The position numbers and the translations under genes were made by a program. The notes below the pieces were generated by a model that made no database searches, was not told where the DNA came from, and saw only the letters and a list, made by a program, of their open reading frames with translations. Of a stretch of 64,000 nucleotides of DNA, positions 1 to 8,284 are shown in pieces. How positions within the stretch are numbered: the first letter of the stretch is position 1; every line of letters begins with the position of its first letter. The DNA is taken from positions 1 to 64,000 of the forward strand of contig NZ_FODR01000008.1 of NCBI RefSeq assembly GCF_900110415.1, read 5' to 3'. The stretch comes from Mucilaginibacter sp. OK283 (GTDB lineage: Bacteria; Bacteroidota; Bacteroidia; Sphingobacteriales; Sphingobacteriaceae).

Positions 1-156
1 TAGTTAATAAATTGATTGTCAACTATTTATAAACAAAAACCATGCCCTTTGCTCTCTTTTTATACACTTTTCTTATCCCGAACTCACGTTAAATAAATAT
101 TTTTCGCGATAATATAAGATTATAACCGGCGTTTAATTTGATTTTGTTCGACAAAG

Positions 157-984
157 TTACCTTCCCTCCAAACTATCCCTGTACTCCTTAAGTGCCCTTA
201 AAATCGATGTAGCGATTGTGAACTGTCCGTCTTTTGAGTTCAGGTATTCTTCGTCGGCCGGGTTATTGATAAAGCCTGTTTCAACCAGCACCGCCGGCAT
301 ACCGCTTTGGGCCAGTACCAGTACACCCTGTTCTTTTACGCCAAAGGTATGGCGGCCATCCGCTTTTTTAATCTGGTGAATAATCATATCGCCAAAATGA
401 ATACTTTGCTTACGGTACTTTTGCTGAAAAGCGTTCAGCACAATGGTATTCACCACATTATCTTCGCCGTACCCATTATATTTGTTCTTGTAGTCATCTT
501 CAATAAAAATGGAAGCGTTCTCGCGCAATGCCTCACGCTGTTCCTGGCTGCGGTGAAAACCATAAACCAATACCAGGGTACCGTGCTCTTTAGCTCTTTT
601 TTGGGGCGATGAATTACAATGGATAGAAATAAACAGGTTACCGTGGTTGCTGTTGGCTATTTCGGTGCGTTTATGCAGTTCGATAAAGGTATCCGTACTA
701 CGGGTCATGAGGGTTTTAACACCGGGCATTTCGTTATTTACCAAATCGCGCAGTTTTTTGGCTATGCTAAGCGCTATATCTTTTTCTTTTGAAGTAGCGC
801 CGTGCGCGCCTGGATCCTTACCGCCATGGCCGGCATCGATGATAACCGTTTTAAACTTGAAGTGATTTGTAACCGGCTTTGATGCGCCGCCTTCTTGTCC
901 GTATAAACTTTTAACAGAAAGTAAACCGAAGAAAAAACAAGCAAATACAAGTATACGCGTACTTTTTAGGTAGATGGAAAACAT
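157..984 (-). CDS. Secreted N-acetylmuramoyl-L-alanine amidase (Amidase_3)
   Basis: A zinc amidase that cleaves the bond between N-acetylmuramic acid and the stem peptide of peptidoglycan. It acts in the periplasm during cell separation or wall turnover. A signal peptide covers about residues 1-29 (hydrophobic core ending LYGQ). The family motifs are present: DAGHGGKDPGA with the first zinc His, a Glu in EKDIAL, the second zinc His in SIHCN, and the catalytic Glu in VLVETGFINN near the C-terminus. At 275 residues it is a single catalytic domain without LysM or SPOR repeats. It stands alone, divergent from the hydrolase at 1219. Family known with confidence; the exact cellular role is inferred. 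Confidence 0.93.
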   Translation of the reverse strand: MFSIYLKSTRILVFACFFFGLLSVKSLYGQEGGASKPVTNHFKFKTVIIDAGHGGKDPGAHGATSKEKDIALSIAKKLRDLVNNEMPGVKTLMTRSTDTFIELHKRTEIANSNHGNLFISIHCNSSPQKRAKEHGTLVLVYGFHRSQEQREALRENASIFIEDDYKNKYNGYGEDNVVNTIVLNAFQQKYRKQSIHFGDMIIHQIKKADGRHTFGVKEQGVLVLAQSGMPAVLVETGFINNPADEEYLNSKDGQFTIATSILRALKEYRDSLEGR

Positions 985-1218
985 GAAGAATTTTGTATAT
1001 AGGTACTTTAAATATTTTAACTATAAATGCCATAATTAAGATATTGTTTGGCGTACTTAGTTTAAATGTATGTTTAATTAAATTCCGCAAAGGTAGTATT
1101 AGTTAACATTTTAACGTTATTTGGGTTCAAAAAATGCCAAAATCACAAAGCGACAAGGGATGCAATAGATATCATGTTTAATTTTTATATTTATGTTTTA
1201 CTAATTACCATTTGATAT

Positions 1219-2046
1219 ATGCCATTTAAAAAATTGTTGTTTGCCTTGTTCGTTTTCATCTTTCTTGTACAAACCAGTTATAGCCAGGAAAAACAAATAC
1301 CTTATGGCGACAATGCATTGGTGGGCAAATATTACAACATACGTGGCATTAAGCTGTACACCGAAACGTATGGCAGCGGCAAACCCTTGCTAATGATACA
1401 TGGCAACGGCGATAAAATAAGCGCCTTCAAAAACAACATCCCATATTTTGCAAAAAAATATAAAGTTATAGCGGTAGATAGCCGGGCGCACGGAAAATCA
1501 ACCGATGCAGCCGATTCACTGAGCTTTGAACAGATGGCCGATGATTTTGCCGCCCTGCTGGATGCAATGCATATCGATTCGGCTTACGTGGTTGGCTGGA
1601 GCGACGGGGGCATTAATGCGCTGGAACTGGCTATGCGCCATCCGGATAAAGTTATAAAACTGGCGTCGACAGGTGCAAACCTTTGGCCCGACTCAACCGG
1701 GTTAATACCCAGCTTGTGGAAAGATATGCAGAAAAACTACGCGGCACATAAAAATGAGGTTTGGAAAACTGCTAAAGAAAAAAACGACTGGAAAATATTC
1801 ATGCTGGATTATAACCAACCGCACATCAAATTAACCGAACTACACAAAATCAAGTGCCCATCGCTTATTATAGGCGGCGACCACGACCTTATCCCCGTTG
1901 AGCATACGGTAATTATTTCTCAAAATATCCCTAAATCCTATTTATGGATTGTACCCAACTCCGGCCACCCAACGCTTGTTGAACATAAAGACGAGTTTAA
2001 CAAACTGGTTGATGACTTTTTTGAGAAGCCGTTTAATAAACGATAA
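1219..2046 (+). CDS. Secreted alpha/beta-fold hydrolase
   Basis: A 275-residue alpha/beta hydrolase with an N-terminal signal peptide (about residues 1-22, ending SYSQ), so probably periplasmic. The oxyanion-loop motif is MIHGNGD. The nucleophile elbow is GWSDGG (Ser128), the acidic residue lies in GGDHD (221-223), and the His is in NSGHPT (His250), giving a complete triad. The substrate cannot be read from the sequence. Relatives include esterases, lipases and epoxide- or lactone-hydrolysing enzymes. It is monocistronic and followed by a terminator-like hairpin. Confidence 0.88.
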   Translation: MPFKKLLFALFVFIFLVQTSYSQEKQIPYGDNALVGKYYNIRGIKLYTETYGSGKPLLMIHGNGDKISAFKNNIPYFAKKYKVIAVDSRAHGKSTDAADSLSFEQMADDFAALLDAMHIDSAYVVGWSDGGINALELAMRHPDKVIKLASTGANLWPDSTGLIPSLWKDMQKNYAAHKNEVWKTAKEKNDWKIFMLDYNQPHIKLTELHKIKCPSLIIGGDHDLIPVEHTVIISQNIPKSYLWIVPNSGHPTLVEHKDEFNKLVDDFFEKPFNKR

Positions 2047-2062
2047 AAATCGATTTTAAAAA

Positions 2063-2082
2063 TATCAGTCTCAAGACTGATA
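2063..2082 (+). terminator. Hairpin after the hydrolase gene
   Basis: TATCAGTCT and AGACTGATA (9 bp) are separated by 2 nt and followed by an A/T-rich run with six Ts. This looks like an intrinsic terminator for the 1219-2046 gene. Its core AGTCT/AGACT recurs in the larger palindrome just downstream. Confidence 0.55.
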
Positions 2083-2095
2083 AATAATTTATTTT

Positions 2096-2145
2096 TTAAG
2101 GCTATAGTCTGAAATAATCTTGTTTATTTCAGACTATAGCCTTAA
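2096..2145. promoter_or_regulatory. 22-bp perfect palindrome, probable operator of the Xre/Fic pair
   Basis: Positions 2096-2117 are exactly complementary to 2124-2145, with a 6-nt centre (TCTTGT). The right arm fills the gap between a TTG (2120-2122) and a TAACTTTG box (2143-2150), so a protein bound here would cover the promoter. The first gene downstream encodes an Xre-like HTH protein, the natural candidate for autoregulation. It could alternatively be a transcription terminator, but there is no U-tract. Confidence 0.7.
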
Positions 2146-2150
2146 CTTTG
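2120..2150 (+). promoter_or_regulatory. Bacteroidota-type promoter for the Xre/Fic pair
   Basis: TAACTTTG at 2143-2150 matches the Bacteroidota -7 consensus TAnnTTTG. A TTG at 2120-2122 lies 20 nt upstream, as expected for the -33 element. The predicted transcript would start a few bases beyond 2150, shortly before the ATG at 2175. Confidence 0.55.
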
Positions 2151-2174
2151 TTTGATAGTAAAGCGACAAAGCGT

Positions 2175-2639
2175 ATGAAAAACAGAAAACAACAATTGAT
2201 TATTGAACAAATGGATAAAAAACTTACCGTTTTTAAATCAGTTGAGAATGTTATTATACCGTCAAAAGGCTGGTTAAATGCTGTGCGGGTATCTCTTAAA
2301 ATGACTTTACAACAATTAGGCAATCGTTTAAATATTACGGCACAAAGCGCAAATGACCTGGAAATGCGGGAAGCCCTGGGCACTATAAGTTTAAACCGCC
2401 TGCAGGAAGCTGCTAATGCTTTAGACATGAAATTTGTATATGGGATAATACCCAAGGATGGTTCTATCGAATTAATGATTGAAAAACGAGCTAAGGAGCT
2501 TGCCCAAAAGATTGTGTTGCGAACATCTAATTCAATGAAATTGGAAGACCAGGAAAATTCGGGAGAAAGGATAGAGAAAGCTATAAACGAGAAAGCAGAA
2601 GAAATCAAAGCAGAGTTGCCCAAATATTTATGGGAATAA
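2175..2639 (+). CDS. Xre-family regulator, mobile mystery protein A type
   Basis: A 154-residue helix-turn-helix protein. The HTH spans about residues 43-85 (MTLQQLGNRLNITAQSAND, then LNRLQEAANALD). Size, content and the Fic protein immediately downstream match the pair known as mobile mystery proteins A and B. I chose the ATG at 2175; the open frame extends upstream only to a TTG at 2148 inside the promoter box. It overlaps the next gene by 10 nt, so the two are translationally coupled. Probable role: autorepressor and possibly antitoxin-like partner of the Fic protein. Regulation through the palindrome at 2096-2145 is inferred. Confidence 0.82.
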   Translation: MKNRKQQLIIEQMDKKLTVFKSVENVIIPSKGWLNAVRVSLKMTLQQLGNRLNITAQSANDLEMREALGTISLNRLQEAANALDMKFVYGIIPKDGSIELMIEKRAKELAQKIVLRTSNSMKLEDQENSGERIEKAINEKAEEIKAELPKYLWE

Positions 2640-3226
2640 ATTTCGAATACGAGGATGGGCAAACTCCTTTGGACGAAGAGGAAAAAGAGGGTTTGCTCAT
2701 TGCTACCATCACTACACGAGCAGAACTGGATGAGTTTGAACAATTGAACATTCAAAAAGCTGTAGAGTGGACCTTAATACGGAAATTCAAATCGGATAAA
2801 GTGTTAACGGAGGGGTTTATTAAAGAACTTCATTACCGTATGTTTGGTGACACCTGGTCATGGGCAGGTAAATTCAGAAACACAAATAAAAACCTGGGAG
2901 TGGATTACTTTAAAGTAGGCATAGAGCTTAGAAATCTATTAGATGACACAAGATTCTGGGTAGATAAAGCAATTTATCCACCAAACGAAATAGCAATCCG
3001 TTTTAAACATCGAATAGTTAGCATTCACTGTTTTGCAAACGGCAACGGCAGACATTCCAGATTATTAGGCGATATTATAATTGAACACCTTTTTAAGTTG
3101 CCGGTGTATTCATGGGGAAGTTCAAACCTAATAAAAGCAGACCAGAGCAGAAAATTTTACCTGACCGCTATAAGAGCCGCCGATAAAGGTGATATTGAAC
3201 CGCTTATACGGTTTGCACGTTCTTAA
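2630..3226 (+). CDS. Fic/DOC-domain protein, mobile mystery protein B type
   Basis: A 198-residue Fic protein. Fic enzymes transfer AMP or another nucleotide moiety from a nucleotide to a hydroxyl side chain of a target protein. The core motif is HCFANGNGRHSR from His133. The catalytic His and the anion-binding GNGR are intact, but the acidic position before GNGR, which normally binds Mg, is Asn. The sequence DTWSWAGKFR around residue 75 is typical of Fic folds. No [S/T]xxxE[G/N] inhibitory helix is obvious. It overlaps the Xre gene by 10 nt, suggesting a toxin-antitoxin-like operon. The target is unknown. Confidence 0.85.
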   Translation: MGINFEYEDGQTPLDEEEKEGLLIATITTRAELDEFEQLNIQKAVEWTLIRKFKSDKVLTEGFIKELHYRMFGDTWSWAGKFRNTNKNLGVDYFKVGIELRNLLDDTRFWVDKAIYPPNEIAIRFKHRIVSIHCFANGNGRHSRLLGDIIIEHLFKLPVYSWGSSNLIKADQSRKFYLTAIRAADKGDIEPLIRFARS

Positions 3227-3274
3227 GTCAATACCATTCTCCCAACTTCATTGAGGAAAGCATTAAAAAATTGA

Positions 3275-3347
3275 TTTCGCGCCAAGATGCCAGGACGCTA
3301 AGATAAAACAAGCAAATCACTTTGCGTCTCTGCGTCTTTGCGCGAAA
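3275..3347. repeat. Imperfect inverted repeat, intergenic
   Basis: The left arm 3275-3302 and right arm 3320-3347 are largely complementary over 28 nt with about five mismatches (TTTCGCGCCAAGATGC against the complement of GCGTCTTTGCGCGAAA). It lies between the Fic gene and rhaT. It looks like a dispersed palindromic intergenic repeat and could also terminate the Fic transcript. Confidence 0.55.
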
Positions 3348-3447
3348 ATCCTCTACATTGCCGCCCCGCCTAACTCATGACAGTCCATGACAGTTCCCGG
3401 ATTACTATTGCCTACATTAGCTTTACCAATTTAAACCAGTTAAGAGT

Positions 3448-4527
3448 ATGCAAATTATTTTTGGAGTCTTTTTCCATTTTATCGGCGGGTTCGCTTCGGG
3501 GAGTTTTTATATTCCCTACAAAAAAATTAAGGGCTGGGCCTGGGAAAGCTACTGGATAGTAGGTGGCATTTTTTCCTGGTTTATAGTTCCGCCGCTGGCT
3601 GCATGGCTAACCATACCTGGCTTTGCCAATATCATTAGCCATACCAGCACATCCGTTATCGGGTGGACTTACATAATGGGCTTACTATGGGGCATTGGAG
3701 GGCTCACCTATGGTTTAGGTGTACGATACCTTGGGGTATCACTGGGCAGTACTATTATATTGGGCCTTTGTTCGGTATTCGGCGCTTTAATACCATCGGT
3801 ATATTATGACCTGGTTCCAAAAGAGGGTAAGGATACGTTTAGCATGATGTTGCATAACCAATGGGGGCAGTTTGTATTATTAGGCATATTGCTATGCGTT
3901 GCAGGTATAATTATATGCGGTAAAGCCGGCATGATGAAGGAGAAAGAGCTATCGTCCGATAAAACCATCGCCAACGAAAACAAAGACTACCGTTTTGGGC
4001 TGGGTATCCTGGTAGCTGTAGTATCGGGGGTGTTAAGCGCTTGCTTTAACTTTGGCATCGAAGCGGGTAAATCAATGGCCGATACCGCAAACCACCTTTG
4101 GCAGGCCGGGCATCCCGGGCAAGGTAACTTTCTGTACCAAAACAATGTAACGTACATTATTATATTATGGGGTGGTTTAACCACCAACTTTATCTGGTGC
4201 ATGGTGCTAAACGCCCGCAACAAAACGTTTGGTAATTATACCGATAAAAAAACGCCGCTGCTTAAAAACTACCTTTTTGCTGCACTGGCCGGCACCACCT
4301 GGTTTTTACAGTTCTTTTTTTACGGTATGGGCGAAAGCAAAATGGGCAACGGAGCCAGTTCATGGATTTTACACATGGCCTTCATTATCCTGATAGCCAA
4401 CACCTGGGGCCTGGTGCTAAAAGAATGGAAAGGCGTTAGCAAAAAAGCCTTTACTACGGTTATAGCCGGCATAGCGGTAATTATATTATCTGTGCTTGTG
4501 GTAGGCTACGGTAACTCGTTAAAATAA
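3448..4527 (+). CDS. rhaT: L-rhamnose/H+ symporter, RhaT family
   Basis: A 359-residue integral membrane protein with about ten hydrophobic segments. It resembles the RhaT sugar-proton symporter, which brings L-rhamnose across the inner membrane. The N-terminal GGFASGSFYIPYKKIKGWAW and the glycine-rich helices GLLWGIGGLTYGLGVRYLG fit this family. Three rhamnose catabolic genes follow on the same strand, which supports the substrate. The 167-nt gap to the next gene contains a mirrored repeat, so the transporter may be on a separate or attenuated transcript. Confidence 0.9.
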   Translation: MQIIFGVFFHFIGGFASGSFYIPYKKIKGWAWESYWIVGGIFSWFIVPPLAAWLTIPGFANIISHTSTSVIGWTYIMGLLWGIGGLTYGLGVRYLGVSLGSTIILGLCSVFGALIPSVYYDLVPKEGKDTFSMMLHNQWGQFVLLGILLCVAGIIICGKAGMMKEKELSSDKTIANENKDYRFGLGILVAVVSGVLSACFNFGIEAGKSMADTANHLWQAGHPGQGNFLYQNNVTYIIILWGGLTTNFIWCMVLNARNKTFGNYTDKKTPLLKNYLFAALAGTTWFLQFFFYGMGESKMGNGASSWILHMAFIILIANTWGLVLKEWKGVSKKAFTTVIAGIAVIILSVLVVGYGNSLK

Positions 4528-4531
4528 TGAC

Positions 4532-4690
4532 TGAATTAGTGAGTTAGTGAATTAGTGAGTTGAACGGCAACGCGGCTTTATCAATAATTGTTAAACAGTA
4601 AACATTCACTAACTCACTAATTCAATAAATCACTAACTCACTAATTCAATAAATCACTAACTCAATAATTCAACAATTCAATAATTAAAT
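4532..4690. repeat. Mirrored tandem-word repeat (TGAATTAGTGAGT/ACTCACTAATTCA)
   Basis: The left arm 4532-4550 (TGAATTAGTGAGTTAGTGA) is exactly complementary to 4606-4624. Both arms continue with further copies of the same words: left to 4563, right to about 4690. A 40-nt unrelated core with a GC-rich patch separates them. It would fold into a long hairpin between rhaT and rhaD. Confidence 0.85.
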
Positions 4691-4694
4691 ACAT

Positions 4695-6815
4695 ATGTCT
4701 GTCAAAACAACACAATTTAAGCACGTAAGCTACCTGTGGGATGATGCCAAAGCAGCCGGGCTCGCCGGCGACGAGGTAGCATTATTAATATACCGATCAA
4801 ACTTATTAGGTGCCGATTTGCGGTTAACTAACTATGGCGGGGGCAACACTTCGTGCAAAGTAATCTCCAAAGACCCTTTAACCGGCAGTGATGTTGAAGT
4901 AATGTGGATTAAAGGATCAGGCGGCGACATTGGCACGTTGAAAAAAAGCGGTTTGGCGGCCCTATATATCGACCGGCTGCGCAGCCTTAAAAATGTTTAC
5001 CGCGGTGTAGAACATGAGGACGAAATGGTTGAGTTGTTTAATCATTGTATTTACGATCTGGCATCAAAAGCTCCCTCTATTGACACTCCTTTACACGGCT
5101 TTTTACCTTTCAAACATATCGATCACCTGCACCCTGATGCAGCCATCGCTATCGCTGCAGCAAAAGATGGTAAAAAAATAACACAAGAGCTTTTTGGAGG
5201 TACCATAGGCTGGGTAGAGTGGAAAAAACCGGGCTTTGAGCTGGGCTTGCAATTGAAGCAATGTCTTGACGAAAACCCAGGCATCCGTGGCATTATGTTA
5301 GGTTCGCACGGTTTGTTTACCTGGGGCGATACGGCTTATGAAAGCTATGTGAACACATTAGAAGTAATTGAGCGTTGTGCCGAATACCAGGAAGAAAACT
5401 ATGGCAAAAAAGCCCCTGTTTTTGGTGGTCAAAAAATTGAAAGCCTTGACGAAACCGGCCGTAAAAAACAGGCTGCCGCTATTGCCCCTATCCTGCGCGG
5501 TTTTTGCTCAAGCGAGCGCCATATGGTTGGGCATTTTACAGATGATGCCCGCGTGCTGGAGTTTATCAACTCCAATGATCTTGACCGTTTGGCGCCGTTA
5601 GGAACCAGTTGTCCTGATCACTTTTTGCGTACAAAGATTAGCCCGCTGGTATTGGATCTTACACCCGGCGAAGATTTGAGCGACGTTAAAGCTTTACAGG
5701 AACGCCTGACGCCGGCGTTTGAGGCCTACCGCCAAATGTATACCAATTATTATAATACCTGCAAGCACGACAACAGCCCGGCCATCAGGGATACCAACCC
5801 GGTAATTATCCTTTATCCGGGTGTTGGCTTATTCTCCTTTTCAAAAGATAAACAAACCGCCCGTGTTGCAGCAGAGTTTTATACCAACGCCATCAATGTA
5901 ATGAAGGGTGCCGAGGCTATATCAGAATATACATCGCTGCCGCGCCAGGAAGCATTTGACATTGAATACTGGTTATTGGAAGAAGCCAAGCTACAACGCA
6001 TGCCAAAACCAAAGGCTTTATCGGGCAAAATTGCCTTAATAACCGGCAGCGCCGGCGGCATAGGCAAAGCCATCGCCAAAAAGTTTGTTGATGAAGGTGC
6101 CGTTGTGATCCTGAACGACATGAATGCGGAACGTTTGGAAAGCGCAGGCGAAGAATTTAAAAAACTGTACGGCAAAGACTCGTATGCCACTGCTGTACTT
6201 GACGTTACCAACAGCGAACAAATTGACTCGGCTTTAGCAGTTGCTGCCCTGGCTTTTGGCGGGGTGGATATTGTGATTAACAACGCAGGTTTATCCATCT
6301 CCAAATCCATTGGCGATCATACCGAAAAAGATTGGGACTTGTTGTATGATGTTTTGGTAAAAGGCCAGTTCTTTATTACGCAGGCGGCCGTGGCCATCAT
6401 GAAAAAGCAAGCTATCGGTGGCGATATCATCAATATTGTAAGCAAAAACGCCTTAGTTAGCGGACCGAACAACGCGGGCTATGGCTCTGCCAAGGCTGCG
6501 CAACTACACCTGAGCCGCTTAAACGCCGCCGAGTTAGGTGCCGATCACATCCGCGTAAACGTAGTTAACCCGGACGCGGTTATCAGCGATAGTAACATCT
6601 GGGCTGGCGGCTGGGCCGAGGGACGTGCAAAAGCTTACGGTATCACCGTAGCCGAACTGCCAGCCTACTACGCCAAACGCACTTTATTAAACGAGGTGAT
6701 TTTACCAGCAGATATTGCCAACGCCTGCTTCGCCTTTACCGGCGGCCTGCTCAACAAATCAACCGGCAACGTGTTGAATGTTGATGGTGGGGTGGCAATG
6801 GCGTTTGTTCGTTAA
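4695..6815 (+). CDS. rhaD: Bifunctional L-rhamnulose-1-phosphate aldolase / lactaldehyde dehydrogenase
   Basis: A 706-residue fusion. Residues 1 to about 430 form a class II aldolase domain that splits L-rhamnulose 1-phosphate into dihydroxyacetone phosphate and L-lactaldehyde; likely zinc ligands are in HIDHLHPD. From about residue 446 a short-chain dehydrogenase domain begins. It has the NAD-binding TGSAGGIG, the structural NNAG and the catalytic Tyr-Lys in GYGSAKAA, and probably converts lactaldehyde. This architecture is the known RhaD aldolase/ADH fusion of Bacteroidota and some other bacteria. The fusion lets the toxic aldehyde be handled on one polypeptide. Cytoplasmic; followed by rhaI after a repeat-containing gap. 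Confidence 0.93.
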   Translation: MSVKTTQFKHVSYLWDDAKAAGLAGDEVALLIYRSNLLGADLRLTNYGGGNTSCKVISKDPLTGSDVEVMWIKGSGGDIGTLKKSGLAALYIDRLRSLKNVYRGVEHEDEMVELFNHCIYDLASKAPSIDTPLHGFLPFKHIDHLHPDAAIAIAAAKDGKKITQELFGGTIGWVEWKKPGFELGLQLKQCLDENPGIRGIMLGSHGLFTWGDTAYESYVNTLEVIERCAEYQEENYGKKAPVFGGQKIESLDETGRKKQAAAIAPILRGFCSSERHMVGHFTDDARVLEFINSNDLDRLAPLGTSCPDHFLRTKISPLVLDLTPGEDLSDVKALQERLTPAFEAYRQMYTNYYNTCKHDNSPAIRDTNPVIILYPGVGLFSFSKDKQTARVAAEFYTNAINVMKGAEAISEYTSLPRQEAFDIEYWLLEEAKLQRMPKPKALSGKIALITGSAGGIGKAIAKKFVDEGAVVILNDMNAERLESAGEEFKKLYGKDSYATAVLDVTNSEQIDSALAVAALAFGGVDIVINNAGLSISKSIGDHTEKDWDLLYDVLVKGQFFITQAAVAIMKKQAIGGDIINIVSKNALVSGPNNAGYGSAKAAQLHLSRLNAAELGADHIRVNVVNPDAVISDSNIWAGGWAEGRAKAYGITVAELPAYYAKRTLLNEVILPADIANACFAFTGGLLNKSTGNVLNVDGGVAMAFVR

Positions 6816-6860
6816 GCAAATGGTTCATAGATCATGGTTCATGGTCTTTAGAGGACTATA

Positions 6861-6965
6861 TCATTGCGAGCGATAGCGTGGCAACCTCGTCGCCAAATGC
6901 ATTCCGGCCATGCAATCGGCACATGTATGGCTACGAGGTTGCTTCGTCGTTCCTCCTCGCAATGA
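6861..6965. repeat. Palindromic intergenic repeat (TCATTGCGAG family)
   Basis: The left arm starts TCATTGCGAG and ends GCAACCTCGT (6861-6890). The right arm starts ACGAGGTTGC and ends TCGCAATGA (6933-6965). The outer and inner blocks are complementary, with a more variable middle. It sits between rhaD and rhaI. A second member of the same family is at 9744-9824. Confidence 0.75.
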
Positions 6966-7008
6966 CATAGTTTAGTTTACAAGAGAAGAAAATTATAACC
7001 GATAAATA

Positions 7009-8283
7009 ATGCAATTAGAGAAGAGCATAATCGAAGAAACTAACCATCAGCAACAAGCCGCGCACCAGCGTAAGTTTAATTTTGTTGCTGAAGATATAAA
7101 AGGGTTGGACACCATCCTGAAAAAATTAGGTGATTTTAATATCGCCATACCAAGTTGGGCTTTAGGTACCGGCGGCACACGTTTTGGTCGTTTCTCTGGC
7201 GGTGGCGAACCACGCAGCCTGGAAGAAAAAATTGAAGATGTGGGTTTAATTCATGCATTAAACCGCAGCAGTAATTCCATTTCGCTGCACATCCCATGGG
7301 ATATCCCCAAAAATGCCGATGCTATAAAAGCGCACGCCGCACAATTGGGGCTGCATTTTGATGCCGTAAACTCCAACACCTTTCAGGACCAGGCAACACA
7401 GGAGTTGAGTTATAAATATGGCTCATTGCACCACGTGGATAAAGCTGTGCGCAAGCAGGCTATTGCCCACAATATCGAAGTTATAAAGTACGGTGTCGAG
7501 CTGGATTCAACAGCATTATCGGTTTGGTTATCCGACGGATCAAATTTCCCGGGGCAACTAAACATGCGTGGCGCTTTTGAGCGTACGCTGGAAAGCCTAC
7601 AGGAAATTTACGAGGCCCTACCTGCCGATTGGAAAGTTTGGGTGGAATATAAACCTTACGAGCCGAATTTTTATTCGACAACTATTGGCGATTGGGGCCA
7701 ATCCTACCTGCTGTCGTCCAAATTAGGCGATAAGGCACAAACCCTGGTCGATTTGGGGCACCATTTGGGCAGCACCAATATTGAGCAAATTGTTTCTTTA
7801 TTGCTGATGGAAGGTAAGCTGGCCGGTTTCCACTTTAACGACTCTAAATATGGCGACGATGACCTTACCGTCGGCAGCATTAACCCGTACCAGTTGTTCC
7901 TGATATTTAATGAACTGGTAGAGGGTATGGATGCCCGCGGCATGAACCACGCGACCGCCATTGGCTGGATGATTGATGCATCGCATAACGTGAAAGACCC
8001 TATTGAGGATCTGATCCAATCGGTAGAGGCTATTAAAATTGCCTACGCACAGGCCTTATTAGTTGATGTAACTGCGCTAAAACAAGCCCAGCAAGATAAT
8101 GATGTAGTTAAAGCGCAGGAAATATTGCAGCATGCTTACCGTACTGATGTACGATCGCTATTAGCCGAGGCACGTTTACACGCCGGCGGAGCATTGGATC
8201 CTCTTGCCCTGTACAGGACACAGGCGGTACGTAGCCAATTGATTAAAGAACGCGGAGCAAAAGCTGTATCAACCGGATTATAA
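7009..8283 (+). CDS. rhaI: L-rhamnose isomerase
   Basis: A 424-residue TIM-barrel sugar isomerase that interconverts L-rhamnose and L-rhamnulose, the first catabolic step. It belongs to the RhaI branch seen in Gram-positives and Bacteroidota rather than to the E. coli RhaA branch. Likely metal and substrate-binding segments are VEYKPYEP, DLGHHLG and FHFNDSKYGDDD, each with acidic or His residues at barrel strand ends. The start ATG follows an A/G-rich stretch. Only 1 nt separates its stop from the kinase gene, so the two are co-translated. Confidence 0.9.
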   Translation: MQLEKSIIEETNHQQQAAHQRKFNFVAEDIKGLDTILKKLGDFNIAIPSWALGTGGTRFGRFSGGGEPRSLEEKIEDVGLIHALNRSSNSISLHIPWDIPKNADAIKAHAAQLGLHFDAVNSNTFQDQATQELSYKYGSLHHVDKAVRKQAIAHNIEVIKYGVELDSTALSVWLSDGSNFPGQLNMRGAFERTLESLQEIYEALPADWKVWVEYKPYEPNFYSTTIGDWGQSYLLSSKLGDKAQTLVDLGHHLGSTNIEQIVSLLLMEGKLAGFHFNDSKYGDDDLTVGSINPYQLFLIFNELVEGMDARGMNHATAIGWMIDASHNVKDPIEDLIQSVEAIKIAYAQALLVDVTALKQAQQDNDVVKAQEILQHAYRTDVRSLLAEARLHAGGALDPLALYRTQAVRSQLIKERGAKAVSTGL

Positions 8284-8284
8284 T

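Noticed and set aside
307-612. Open frame on the plus strand inside the amidase gene
   Set aside because: It is antisense to a well-supported amidase and has no recognisable domain.
157-984. Amidase as the phage endolysin
   Set aside because: It has a signal peptide and lies 32 kb from the phage genes among host genes; it looks like a host cell-wall amidase.
3377-3559. 60-residue frame before rhaT
   Set aside because: It overlaps the start of rhaT in another frame, has no domain and is explained as a shadow.
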